This document shows, in pieces, positions 30,762-39,654 of a stretch of 64,000 nt of DNA. This DNA is from Bilamarchaeum sp040758595 (GTDB lineage Archaea; Micrarchaeota; Micrarchaeia; Anstonellales; Bilamarchaeaceae). Made by a program: the position numbers and the translations under genes. Where the stretch lies: positions 1 through 64,000 of the forward strand of contig JBFLVJ010000007.1 of NCBI GenBank assembly GCA_040758595.1. The letters are read 5' to 3'. The notes below the pieces were generated by a model. The model saw nothing but the letters and a program-made list of their open reading frames with translations, did not search any database and was not told where the DNA came from. Positions within the stretch are counted from its first letter, which is position 1. The number at the start of each line of letters is the position of its first letter.

Positions 30762-32450
30762 ATGGAGTTCGACGAGCTACTGATAACCACGGGTGTGGAC
30801 GCTCTCGTGCGGCTCGTGAAGGAGAAAGAGCGGGTCGAGCTCGAGGATGCATCTTCTATTCTCAATATACCCCAGGAGAGCATCGAGGACTGGGCGAGGG
30901 TCCTGGAAGAGGAAGGCATACTCAGGCTCGAATACCGATTGACGCGCATATTCCTGGTCTGGATAAGGCCGACTGAAGAGGAGGTCGTCCAGGAGAGGCA
31001 ATCATTCTACGAGGAGAAGAAGGGACTGGAGCAGGAGATAACCGAGGTCAAGGAACGGGTCGCCTCCGGCACCGCTGAGATGGAGGACCTGAAAAAATCG
31101 TTCTCGAAGTTCTATGACAAGGTGTACGGCAGGATAGATGCGCTCGAGAAGATGGTCGCCCCTGTGCCCGCTGCCAAGACCATCTCGGACGACCTCCTGG
31201 CAAAATCCCGCGATGAGATAGCGGCCATGGGCGAGCAGCTCAAGGAAGCCAGGGAGGGCCTCAGAGAGGTCAAGGAAGAGATGGAGGGCCTCAAAGTGAA
31301 GAAGGGGGCCGAGACCAGCGAGAAGCTGATGGATAAGATAGATGAGATGGGCAAGGAGCTGGGCGGCTTGCAGAATGAGCTTGCCGCCATCCAGAAGAGG
31401 AGCGTCGCCAGCGCCCCTAAAGATATGGAGATGCCATCGGTCCGGGACATAAAGAAGAAGTTCGAGACGCTCCAGAAGGATTTCAACCAGATCAAATCCC
31501 AGAACGCCCGGATGCGGGAGGACATGGTGAGCCTCCATGAGAGTTCGGATATTCTCCGGGAGGTGGCCGAGTCCATAATGGGGCACGAGGACCGCGTCGG
31601 GGACATGCGGGCAGAGATGGAGGGGCTCGTGAAGGAGGCCGAGGCGCTCGCCAAGAAAAGCGAGGCGGTCGTCTCCAGGATAAGGGAGAGCGCGGAACTG
31701 GCTGAGAGGCTCTCTGACTCGGTGGAAGTGTCCAAGTCCTTGCTCAAGAAGTTCCCTAGCCAGGAGAAGGTCATGGAGAAGATGGCCGCGCTCGAGAGCG
31801 CTGAGAAGGAGCTGGAGGAGAAGACGGCCGCGCTGGAGAAGCTCTTGCAGGTCGTCGGGGGCAAGAAGGTCGCCTCGAAGCAGTTCGACGAGATTGCCAA
31901 GAAGATGGAGACCAAAGCCCGCCAGATGAGGCGGGAGATGGATTCCCTTGAGGCGGCTCTCGATGATGAGAAGGAGACATACCTGACATTCCAGAAGATA
32001 AAGGAGAGGATAGTGCCCTCGATAGAGCGCTACCAGACCCAGCTCGACGCCATGGAGGCGAAGCTCAAGGGCCTGAAGGATGAATCCGCCTCGCGCATCA
32101 AGGAGATGAAGGAGGAGGCCGAGAAGCTCCAGCAATCCATCAAAGGCGGGGAGGTGCAGGACGCCATCAAGCTCGCCGAGGAGATACGGGGCAAGAAGAA
32201 GATGCTCGACGATATACGCTCATCGCTCGATGAGATGGGCGATATAGCGGACAACCTGAACAAGCGCATCACCCTCCTGTCCAGGGAAGCCAAGCTGCTG
32301 GAGATAAGGACGGGCGGGGGCGCCGCGGTGAAAAAGGCAGAAGAGGAAGGCGTGAGGGAGAAGCTGAGCCTCACAGAGGAAGAGGAGCTGGAATTCCGCA
32401 AGAAGCGCGAGGAGCTCAAGAGGCTCATCCAGAAGCTCTGGGAGCAATGA
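30762..32450 (+). CDS. winged-helix plus long coiled-coil protein
   Basis: 562 residues. The N-terminal 65 residues form a winged-helix-like unit (ALVRLVKEKERVELEDASSILNIPQESIEDWARVLEEEGILRLEYRL) of the type repeated in the divergent gene. The rest, from about 75, is charged heptad coiled coil with few breaks. No membrane segment. As the first gene of the ATPase-TadC-pilin operon it may scaffold or tether the secretion ATPase. I know no named family. Confidence 0.85.
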   Translation: MEFDELLITTGVDALVRLVKEKERVELEDASSILNIPQESIEDWARVLEEEGILRLEYRLTRIFLVWIRPTEEEVVQERQSFYEEKKGLEQEITEVKERVASGTAEMEDLKKSFSKFYDKVYGRIDALEKMVAPVPAAKTISDDLLAKSRDEIAAMGEQLKEAREGLREVKEEMEGLKVKKGAETSEKLMDKIDEMGKELGGLQNELAAIQKRSVASAPKDMEMPSVRDIKKKFETLQKDFNQIKSQNARMREDMVSLHESSDILREVAESIMGHEDRVGDMRAEMEGLVKEAEALAKKSEAVVSRIRESAELAERLSDSVEVSKSLLKKFPSQEKVMEKMAALESAEKELEEKTAALEKLLQVVGGKKVASKQFDEIAKKMETKARQMRREMDSLEAALDDEKETYLTFQKIKERIVPSIERYQTQLDAMEAKLKGLKDESASRIKEMKEEAEKLQQSIKGGEVQDAIKLAEEIRGKKKMLDDIRSSLDEMGDIADNLNKRITLLSREAKLLEIRTGGGAAVKKAEEEGVREKLSLTEEEELEFRKKREELKRLIQKLWEQ

Positions 32451-32488
32451 CTATAAAGCCGAGGAACGAAAGTGGATGGTGATTTGAG

Positions 32489-34087
32489 ATGGCGAAGAAG
32501 GATGTCAAGGAGATGACCGCGAAAAAGACCGGAGAGGACGACCCTCCGGAAGAGCCTGCGCCCGAGCCGGTTAAGATAGGCGCGAACCGCTCCCCTATGC
32601 TCGCCGCATACGCTTTCAGCTCAGAGGGGCTTCCGGTCGAGGTGAGGATCACCAGGAGACCTGAGGACTTCGTGCCGAAATACGATATCACCATCCCCGG
32701 GATAGCAGAGGGCACCAAACTCATACTGGAGACCAAGCTCAAAGGGGAGCTTGTCGCCGAGGTCAAGCTCGACATAAGCGAGATGCTGGACCCCAAGAAA
32801 TACGATGAAGTCAAGGCCAAGTTCATGATAGCCGCGAAGAGGATACTCACCCGCAACTTCCCTTCCTTGCCTGAAGACAAGAAAGACATACTCGCTGTAT
32901 ACCTCCTCCAGAAGACGCTGGGCCTGGGCGAGATGGAGGCCCTTCTGGCAGACGAGCAGCTCGAAGAGATAACAGTCAACAACTCACAGGAACCGGTCTG
33001 GGTCTATCACAAGACCCATGGATGGTGCAAAACCAACCTCCGCCTTAGGACCGAGGGCATCGTTTATGATTACGCGTCCATGATCGCGAGGAAGGTCGGA
33101 CGGCAGATAAACACCTTGAACCCGACCCTGGATGCGCACCTGCCCACAGGTGACCGCGTGAACGCCACCCTGTTTCCGATATCATCTTTCGGGAACACCA
33201 TAACGATCAGGAAATTCTCCAGGAACCCCTGGACGATAACGAGCTTCATCAGGTCCAAGACCGTGACCCCGGATGTGGCAGGGCTCATATGGCTCTGCAT
33301 GCAGAACGAGCTCTCGCTGCTCGTGACCGGAGGCACCGGAAGCGGGAAGACGTCGTTCCTCAACGCGATGGCGGGCCTCATACCTGCCAACCAAAGGATA
33401 ATCACCATAGAGGACACCAGAGAGCTGACCCTGCCGTCTTTCCTGCACTGGGTCCCGATGACCGTGAGGGAGCCGAACCCTGAGGGGAAAGGAGAGGTCA
33501 CCATGCTCGACCTGATGGTGAACTCCCTGCGCCAGAGGCCTGACCGGATACTGGTCGGAGAGATCAGGCGGCAGAGGGAAGCCGAGGTCATGTTCGAGGC
33601 CATGCACACCGGCCACAGCGTGTATGCGACGCTGCACGCGGACAACGCAGAGCAGACCATATCCAGGCTGACGAACCCGCCCATCAACGTCCCGCAGGAG
33701 ATGCTGGACGCGCTATCTGGCATAGTCGTCACGTTCAGGCACCGCAGGTTCAACATAAGGCGGGTGCTGGAGTTCGCGGAGATGGACAAGAAGGGCCAGG
33801 CGAACGTGATATACCGCTGGGATATCAAGTCGGACAAGATGAAAGGGGTCCAGAGGATGAGCAGCCTGGTGGATACGCTATCCCTTTATTCTGGTATGGC
33901 CACAAAGGAGATAGAGGACGACATATCAGAGAAGATACAGATCCTCGACTGGATGGTCAAGAAAGGATACGAAAACGTGGACCAGGTCGGGCATGTCGTT
34001 TCGAACTATTACATGAATCCAGAGGAGGTCCTGGATGCTGTGCGCAAGGGCAAGGGCTGGGACTTCAAGACCATGAGCGGGATGTGA
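32489..34087 (+). CDS. type IV pilus/type II secretion ATPase (TadA/GspE family)
   Basis: 532 residues. N-terminal domain with EALLADEQLEEITVNN, then VYHKTHGWCKTNLRL and RQINTLNPTLDAHLPTGDRVNATLFP. Walker A is VTGGTGSGKTSFLNAM near 285. The Asp box IITIEDTRELTL, the LRQRPDRILVGEIRR Walker B and the His box AMHTGHSVYATLHADN follow. Hexameric ATPase powering pilus assembly. Followed after 1 nt by the next gene. An N-terminal Lys/Pro-rich tail of about 35 residues is extra. Confidence 0.96.
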   Translation: MAKKDVKEMTAKKTGEDDPPEEPAPEPVKIGANRSPMLAAYAFSSEGLPVEVRITRRPEDFVPKYDITIPGIAEGTKLILETKLKGELVAEVKLDISEMLDPKKYDEVKAKFMIAAKRILTRNFPSLPEDKKDILAVYLLQKTLGLGEMEALLADEQLEEITVNNSQEPVWVYHKTHGWCKTNLRLRTEGIVYDYASMIARKVGRQINTLNPTLDAHLPTGDRVNATLFPISSFGNTITIRKFSRNPWTITSFIRSKTVTPDVAGLIWLCMQNELSLLVTGGTGSGKTSFLNAMAGLIPANQRIITIEDTRELTLPSFLHWVPMTVREPNPEGKGEVTMLDLMVNSLRQRPDRILVGEIRRQREAEVMFEAMHTGHSVYATLHADNAEQTISRLTNPPINVPQEMLDALSGIVVTFRHRRFNIRRVLEFAEMDKKGQANVIYRWDIKSDKMKGVQRMSSLVDTLSLYSGMATKEIEDDISEKIQILDWMVKKGYENVDQVGHVVSNYYMNPEEVLDAVRKGKGWDFKTMSGM

Positions 34088-34088
34088 A

Positions 34089-35657
34089 ATGGGCGGAGAG
34101 ACTTTCGAAGGAGCGATAGGCGAGGCGAGAAGGCTCGAAGGCAAGCTGGTGGAGTACGCGCCTTACGATGGCGCTGTCAGGATAGAGCGCACCCTGAACC
34201 TGGAGCCGAAGGAATACCTCGAGCTATCCTACGGGGACCTCCGGAACATGTATGAGAGGACCCAGAAGATCATCAGCGCTTCGGGGATGGGGGTGTTCGC
34301 TTCGGCTGCGGGCATGCCCAAAGCCGCGGAGAAGGCCGCCCCTGCTGCGCCCAAGGCCGAGACCGCAGAGGTGGAGAGCAGGCTCAAGGAGATGACCACC
34401 GAGACTCTCAAGACCGCCGAGGAAGTCGCCAAGGAACCCATAGTCCTGGAGAAGGAGGCTGCTGCGCCTGCCGTGGCCGAAGCCAAAGAGGATAAGATAG
34501 AGTTCGAGAAAGGGTTCAAACCGCCGGAGCCCGGCCTCAAGGTCCAGCCGCGCCCGGAGATAGAGTTTGAGCGGGAGACGCCCAGAAGACCGGCAACGCC
34601 TGTCGAGAAGGCCGAAGCGCCGAAGCCAGAGGCACTATCGATCAGGAAGGAAGAGGCTGGACCCGTCCCGGCAGCACCGATTGCTCCGCCCGTCCTGAGG
34701 GAGACCCCGGACGAGGCTGCGGCCAAGCGCTTCGAGAGCATAGAGGAGCAGATAAGGGAGGCCCTGGGCGAACAGGCCGACGAGACGGCCCTGAAGAAGA
34801 AGATGCTCGAACTGACCAAGCAACTCTTCAAGGAGAAGACGACATCCAAGAGGGAGGAGATAAAGCTCCATATCACCGTGCTCAAGAACATGCTCTCGGC
34901 AGGAATCAGACCTAAGAAAGCGGCCGCGCCTGCCAAAGGCAAGAGGGCCAAGGCCGAAGCTGAAGAGGGCACGACGCACGTGAAGGTCCTGGACACCCTG
35001 GTCTCGACCCATCAGAGCGAGCTCTCCCAGAGCAAGGACACGATCATCGATTCCTACAACAAGCAGATAGCAGCGGTGAAGAAGAGATTCTATGACGACC
35101 TCGCGGTCACCGAAGACGCAGCCAAGCGCAAGGAGATGTTCGAGGCGTTCGTCTTCGCGGTCGAATCGCTTGTGGAGCAGCTGCCGGAGACCATCGGCAA
35201 GTACCGCGAATTCACCTCAAAGAAGCATGTGGCGGAGCTGGAGAAGCTGCGCGACACGCTGGGTCCGACGGAGAAAGAGACCAAAGGGAAGGTTGATGAG
35301 CGCCTGGCATATGTGCAGGGCGGTTACGACAAGGAGTTCGCCTCGGTGAAGGGCATCGTCGGAAGGCAGATAGAGAACATGATAGAGCTTGCAGGAAGCG
35401 AGATATTCAAGAGGGCCGAGGAGAAGGCCGGAGAAGGGGAAGAAAAGTCGTATGAGATCGTCAAGGAGATAAACGAGACCGATGAGGGCACCCTGCTCTA
35501 TTTCCTGCATTCCAAAGACCCTGATTTCTACAAGAAGTACGAGCGGAAGCAGCTCTCCAAAGCAGAAGTGATTTTCAAGGCCAAGGAGCTGATGGCAGAG
35601 GAGAAAGGGCTGAGCGAGAAGATGGTACGGAAGTACTTCAGCCAAACGGAGGCCTAG
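34089..35657 (+). CDS. coiled-coil protein of the pilus-like operon
   Basis: 522 residues. A short folded N-terminal part (GGETFEGAIGEARRLEGKLVEYAPYDG) is followed by an Ala/Pro/Glu linker (about 75-215) and long helices (about 215-450). The C-terminal helical domain ends EKMVRKYFSQTEA. Soluble. It lies between the ATPase and tadC with gaps of 1 nt, so it is likely a component of the same machine. No family recognised. Confidence 0.82.
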   Translation: MGGETFEGAIGEARRLEGKLVEYAPYDGAVRIERTLNLEPKEYLELSYGDLRNMYERTQKIISASGMGVFASAAGMPKAAEKAAPAAPKAETAEVESRLKEMTTETLKTAEEVAKEPIVLEKEAAAPAVAEAKEDKIEFEKGFKPPEPGLKVQPRPEIEFERETPRRPATPVEKAEAPKPEALSIRKEEAGPVPAAPIAPPVLRETPDEAAAKRFESIEEQIREALGEQADETALKKKMLELTKQLFKEKTTSKREEIKLHITVLKNMLSAGIRPKKAAAPAKGKRAKAEAEEGTTHVKVLDTLVSTHQSELSQSKDTIIDSYNKQIAAVKKRFYDDLAVTEDAAKRKEMFEAFVFAVESLVEQLPETIGKYREFTSKKHVAELEKLRDTLGPTEKETKGKVDERLAYVQGGYDKEFASVKGIVGRQIENMIELAGSEIFKRAEEKAGEGEEKSYEIVKEINETDEGTLLYFLHSKDPDFYKKYERKQLSKAEVIFKAKELMAEEKGLSEKMVRKYFSQTEA

Positions 35658-35658
35658 G

Positions 35659-36549
35659 ATGGACGGAAAGACCGAGATTGAGATGAGACCCAGGAAACGA
35701 GGATTGTTCGCTCCGGCCGCGGATATGCTCGCGCCCAGGTTCCCGGATCTCAAGAAGAAGCTTAGGATCGCGGACATGGAAGAGACGCCCGCCGAGTTCC
35801 TCGAGAAGGCCGTCTCGACAGCAGCGATGCTGTCCGTGGGCCTTCTGCTCCTCGTATATATATTCCTGATGGGACCGCTGGCGGCAAACCTCAAGTCGGA
35901 CATCGTGATGTTCCTCCTGATGGCGGTCCTTCCGCTCCTCCTGGTTCCGCCGCTCGTGTTCTTCTATCTCATGCTCCTTCCTGATGCGGCCATCATACGC
36001 AGGCAGAAAGAGATGGATTACGAAATCGTCTTCGCAGGAAGGCATATCGTGATAGCGCTCAAGTCGGGCATGCCGCTCTTCGATACTTTCATCGGTGCGT
36101 CCAACGGATACGGGGCGGTGAGCCGCGAATTCGCCAAGATAGTCGATCAGGTCATGCTCGGCGTTCCCACCACCCAGGCGATACGGGATGTGGTGCAGTA
36201 CAACCCCTCGAGATATTTCATGAGGATGCTGATGCAGATAGCCAACGCGCTATCCAGCGGCGCGGATGTGGGGGATTCGCTCGAGGGTGTCCTGGACCAG
36301 ATATCAAAGGAGCAGATGATCTCCCTCAAGGAGTACAGCCAGAAGCTGACCCCGATAGTGATGTTCTATATGGTCTTCGGCATAATCGTGCCGACGCTCG
36401 GCATAGTGCTGGTGACGGTGATACTCTCAGCGCTCGGCACCCGCGGACTCCCCCCGGCGATACTGGCGATAGCTTTCCTGATGATAACCCTCGTGCAGTT
36501 CCTGTTCCTGGGTTTCGTGGAGAGCTCGAGGCCGAAATACCTGATATGA
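35659..36549 (+). CDS. pilus assembly platform protein, TadC/GspF family (1)
   Basis: 296 residues. Four membrane segments (about 58-78, 88-110, 235-258, 265-287), with a cytoplasmic GspF-type helical domain between (GRHIVIALKSGMPLFDTFIGAS, then SREFAKIVDQVMLGVPTTQAIRDVV and DSLEGVLDQISKEQ). Inner-membrane platform for the ATPase. Followed by a second TadC; the pair is typical of archaeal pili and Tad systems. Confidence 0.92.
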   Translation: MDGKTEIEMRPRKRGLFAPAADMLAPRFPDLKKKLRIADMEETPAEFLEKAVSTAAMLSVGLLLLVYIFLMGPLAANLKSDIVMFLLMAVLPLLLVPPLVFFYLMLLPDAAIIRRQKEMDYEIVFAGRHIVIALKSGMPLFDTFIGASNGYGAVSREFAKIVDQVMLGVPTTQAIRDVVQYNPSRYFMRMLMQIANALSSGADVGDSLEGVLDQISKEQMISLKEYSQKLTPIVMFYMVFGIIVPTLGIVLVTVILSALGTRGLPPAILAIAFLMITLVQFLFLGFVESSRPKYLI

Positions 36550-36550
36550 T

Positions 36551-37624
36551 GTGATGTCCATGAGCAGCGGATCCATATTCGAAAGCGTCGGACGCCTCCT
36601 CTTCACCAGAGGGCGCATCAAGAGCCTGGAGAAGGAGCTGAACATCGCTGGAGTGGATATGCCCGCGGACTCGTTTGCAGGGTACGTGAGCCTGAACGTC
36701 ATAGTGGCCACGATAGTGCTGACAGCGCTGGCACTGATATATGCGCCGCTCACAGACAGCATCACCGGGCTTATCAGCGAGGTAGCCGAAGTGCCTTTCG
36801 CGCTTGTTGCGATCCTTGCGCTGATAGGGTCTTTCCTACTCGTCTATCTTGCCACCATGGGACTTGTATCTAGCTATCTGCTCATGAAGGCTGAGGACCG
36901 CAGGAAGAGGCTTGAGGCGGCGCTGCCGGACTTCCTTACCCTGGTGCAGTCCAATATCAAAGCCGGCATGGCCCTCGACCAGGCGATGTGGTACTCCGCG
37001 AAACCAGAGTTCGGCCTCCTTTCTGACGAGGTCAAAGCGGTAATCAAAAGCTCCTTCAGCGGCGAAAGCCTCGAGACCACGCTGGACACCCTCAGTTCCA
37101 GATTCGACTCCAAGGTGTTCAAGAGGACCATCCTGCTCCTGAAGCAGGCGACAGCCACCGGCGGCGAACTGACCGAGGTCTTGGAGAGGACCGCGGATGA
37201 TGTCCGTGGCTCGATCATCATGAAGAAAGAGATAGCCGCCACCCTCATACTCTACGAGATATTCGTGCTCTTCGCCGCGGTGGTGGGGACCCCGTTCCTT
37301 TTCGCCGTGGCATCGAAGCTCATATCTGTTTTCGAGAAGATCGCCCCCCAGGCAGGGAGTGTGCCCTCAGGCGCGGCAGGCCCGTTCGGGGGGCTCAGCG
37401 CGGTCCAGTTCGTAGGCCCGGTGATCAGTTCCACTGATTTCTTCTGGTTCAGCGTGCCGACGATATTCGTGACCGCCCTCATATCCTCTTTCATGGTCAG
37501 CATCATAAGGACAGGCGCCAAGGAGCAGGGGATGAAATACCTCCCCTTCGTGCTCGGAGGCGCATTCTTCGTGTACTGGCTTGTGATAAACATTGTGGAG
37601 TCGCTTTTCGCGGCTATCGGATGA
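36551..37624 (+). CDS. pilus assembly platform protein, TadC/GspF family (2)
   Basis: 357 residues with N-terminal segments near 40-65 and 75-100. The GspF domain is at about 115-225 (LEAALPDFLTLVQSNIKAGMALDQAMWYSAKPEFG, then FKRTILLLKQATATGGELTEVLERTADDVR), followed by three more membrane segments. Larger than its partner because of an extracytoplasmic Gly/Ala loop near 270-295. A start at MSSGS, four residues later, is also possible. Confidence 0.92.
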   Translation: MMSMSSGSIFESVGRLLFTRGRIKSLEKELNIAGVDMPADSFAGYVSLNVIVATIVLTALALIYAPLTDSITGLISEVAEVPFALVAILALIGSFLLVYLATMGLVSSYLLMKAEDRRKRLEAALPDFLTLVQSNIKAGMALDQAMWYSAKPEFGLLSDEVKAVIKSSFSGESLETTLDTLSSRFDSKVFKRTILLLKQATATGGELTEVLERTADDVRGSIIMKKEIAATLILYEIFVLFAAVVGTPFLFAVASKLISVFEKIAPQAGSVPSGAAGPFGGLSAVQFVGPVISSTDFFWFSVPTIFVTALISSFMVSIIRTGAKEQGMKYLPFVLGGAFFVYWLVINIVESLFAAIG

Positions 37625-37633
37625 GTGATTATT

Positions 37634-38212
37634 ATGGAAAACGCTTTGACGGCCGGGTCCAAGAAAGGACAGGCCATGATGGAATACCTGATGACCTACG
37701 GCCTCGCGCTTTTCGTCATACTCATAGTGCTGGCCATATTGGTGGCGGTCGTGCTGCCTAACCTGCAGGCCCCGGAGGCGTGCCAGTTCACGCAGCCCGG
37801 CTTCACCTGCAACCAGAAGCCGCACGCGCTGGTGGCTGATAGCAGCAACAACGTGAGGATGCTCTTCCAGCTCGACAACTCGCAGGGCAAATCTGTGCTT
37901 GTCGAGAACATATTGTGCACCACCGCGCCGACAGGCAACATAAGGAAGAGCGACGTGGAGACATTCGGCGTCTCGGTGCTCCCTGCCCAGCAGGAGATGA
38001 CCGCGGGGGAGAGTAAGAGCATCGGCGATGCCGCCTCGGATATAACGGCTGCGGTGGCATGCACGGATGAGAACGGAGATGCACTCCAGCTGGCCCCGAC
38101 CACCAACTTCAGGGGGAGCCTGGCGATAGTGTACCGCTTCAGCGACGACGTCCCCGGAGCCCCGAGCAGGCTCGCGGTGGCGACTGTGAGCGGGAATGTG
38201 CAGGCTGAATGA
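37634..38212 (+). CDS. type IV pilin-like protein
   Basis: 192 residues. Short basic leader ending KKG, then QAMMEYLMTYGLALFVILIVLAILVAVVLPNL: the class III (FlaK/EppA-type) signal with Glu at +5 and a hydrophobic polymerisation helix. The secreted part has two Cys near the start (CQFTQPGFTCNQ) and two later (LCTTAP, VACTDENG), so disulfides are likely. Last gene of the operon and its probable major substrate. The start was set at the ATG rather than an upstream GTG. Confidence 0.88.
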   Translation: MENALTAGSKKGQAMMEYLMTYGLALFVILIVLAILVAVVLPNLQAPEACQFTQPGFTCNQKPHALVADSSNNVRMLFQLDNSQGKSVLVENILCTTAPTGNIRKSDVETFGVSVLPAQQEMTAGESKSIGDAASDITAAVACTDENGDALQLAPTTNFRGSLAIVYRFSDDVPGAPSRLAVATVSGNVQAE

Positions 38213-38220
38213 GCCTGGCT

Positions 38221-38250
38221 TTCAATTTTTCTTTTCATCTCCTCTTTTAT
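38221..38250 (+). terminator. T-rich terminator of the pilus-like operon
   Basis: Runs of T in TTCAATTTTTC, TTTTC and CCTCTTTTA directly after the pilin stop fit archaeal T-rich termination. The remaining gap to 38332 shows no gene. Confidence 0.45.
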
Positions 38251-38332
38251 CAGGATGAGCGTCTGGGGACGGCTCGCCGTTAAGCGTAGTGCTCCGATGC
38301 AGGCCGGCCAGTCCGAGATGCACCGGGTATGG

Positions 38333-39538
38333 CTAGCTGCCGTATTTCTCTGCCCTTCCGGTGATGCATAGAATGAGCGGGATGATGTCCTTGCCGCGCA
38401 GATGGCCCAGGCCGCCCTGGATGCAGTTGCGTTCGTCGAACTTGGCTATCTTGTCTCCCCTCTCCCCTCCATAGACCAGCATCGGGACCTCGTGGCCTGA
38501 GTGCCCTTTCCAGGCGCAGGGCGTGGAGTGGTCGCCGGTCACGATAAGGCAGGCGCCGGACTTCTCCAGTATCGGGATTATCTTGTCTATCTCCTCGAGC
38601 GCCTTGACCTTCCCTTCGAAATCGCCGTCATGGCCGAATGAGTCGCACATCTTGATGTGGAGGAGGACGAAATCGTAGGCCTCCAGCGCCTTGACCGTCG
38701 CATTGGCCTTGCCCGGGAGGTCGGTATTCTTGTCCCCGGTGGCTCCCGGGACGAGGATTATGTCCATCCCGATATAGCGGGCGACCCCTTTATAGAGCGC
38801 TCCTCCTGCCACGCAGGCTCCCATCAGACCGAACCGCTCGTAGAACGAGGGTGCCGGGGAGAACTGCCCCGAGCCTCTTAGCAGGATGGCGTTGGCGGGC
38901 GTCTTCTTGCCCAGGTTCTCCGGAGCCTTGGACAAGGCTGCAGCGCTGAGCTTCATGAACTCATTGACTATGGATGCTGTCTTCTTCGCTTCAGGGGTGT
39001 CGTCCAGCGGGTGGCACTCCGGCAGGGCGTCGCTGACATGGGCGTCGGTCGGGCTTATGCTGCGGCTCAGGCCAGGTCCGCGCAGGATGAGAGCGCCCCT
39101 GTGCTCGGTGGATGTCTTGAATATGATTTCTATGTCCCGAACCTTCTTCGGGACGTATTTGGCCAGCTTGGCCGCGCTGTCGGAATCGATTCTGCCGGCC
39201 CGCCTGTCCTTGATGGTGCCGTCAACAACAGTCGCGAAATTGGTCCTGAATGCCACATCGCCTTCCTTGAGGTCGAGCCCAAGGCCCAAGGCTTCCAGGG
39301 GACCTCTACCATGGTAGAAGATGGCAGGGTCGTAGCCCAGGATGTTGAGGTGGGCGGTGTCGCTGCCCGGGACGATATAGCGCTTGACCGGGGCGAGCAT
39401 GCCGGTGATGCCTTTTTTGGCGAGGCGGTCGAGGTTGGGTATCTTCGCCACCTGAAGGGGCGTCTTGGGGGCCGGAAGGTCTCCGAGGCCGTCCAATATG
39501 ACGAGGATGGCTTTCTTGCTAGCGCCGATGATGGCCAT
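38333..39538 (-). CDS. apgM: 2,3-bisphosphoglycerate-independent phosphoglycerate mutase, archaeal type
   Basis: Interconverts 3- and 2-phosphoglycerate. 401 residues from MAIIGASKKAILVILDGLGD. Metal and catalytic motifs: LDGLGD, the nucleophile Ser in YIVPGSDTAHLNILGYDP, GRGPLEALGLG, FVLLHIKMCDSFGHDGD and LIVTGDHSTPCAWKGHSGH. The start lies 25 nt after minus-strand TATA GATTTTAAACC, which overlaps a longer in-frame GTG start at 39571 and argues against it. Confidence 0.95.
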   Translation of the reverse strand: MAIIGASKKAILVILDGLGDLPAPKTPLQVAKIPNLDRLAKKGITGMLAPVKRYIVPGSDTAHLNILGYDPAIFYHGRGPLEALGLGLDLKEGDVAFRTNFATVVDGTIKDRRAGRIDSDSAAKLAKYVPKKVRDIEIIFKTSTEHRGALILRGPGLSRSISPTDAHVSDALPECHPLDDTPEAKKTASIVNEFMKLSAAALSKAPENLGKKTPANAILLRGSGQFSPAPSFYERFGLMGACVAGGALYKGVARYIGMDIILVPGATGDKNTDLPGKANATVKALEAYDFVLLHIKMCDSFGHDGDFEGKVKALEEIDKIIPILEKSGACLIVTGDHSTPCAWKGHSGHEVPMLVYGGERGDKIAKFDERNCIQGGLGHLRGKDIIPLILCITGRAEKYGS

Positions 39539-39599
39539 ATCCCTCAAAACGCAGGGAGGGTTTAAAATCACGACCTTGCGCGGAAATAGGCCGAGCGCA

Positions 39600-39611
39600 G
39601 GTTTATTAAGA
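39600..39611 (+). promoter_or_regulatory. TATA-like box for mcm
   Basis: GGTTTATTAAGA lies about 45-55 nt before the mcm ATG, so a short leader is expected. Confidence 0.4.
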
Positions 39612-39654
39612 CCGGCCGATAATTAGACTTCCACTATTTTTCGAGGGGTGTTCT

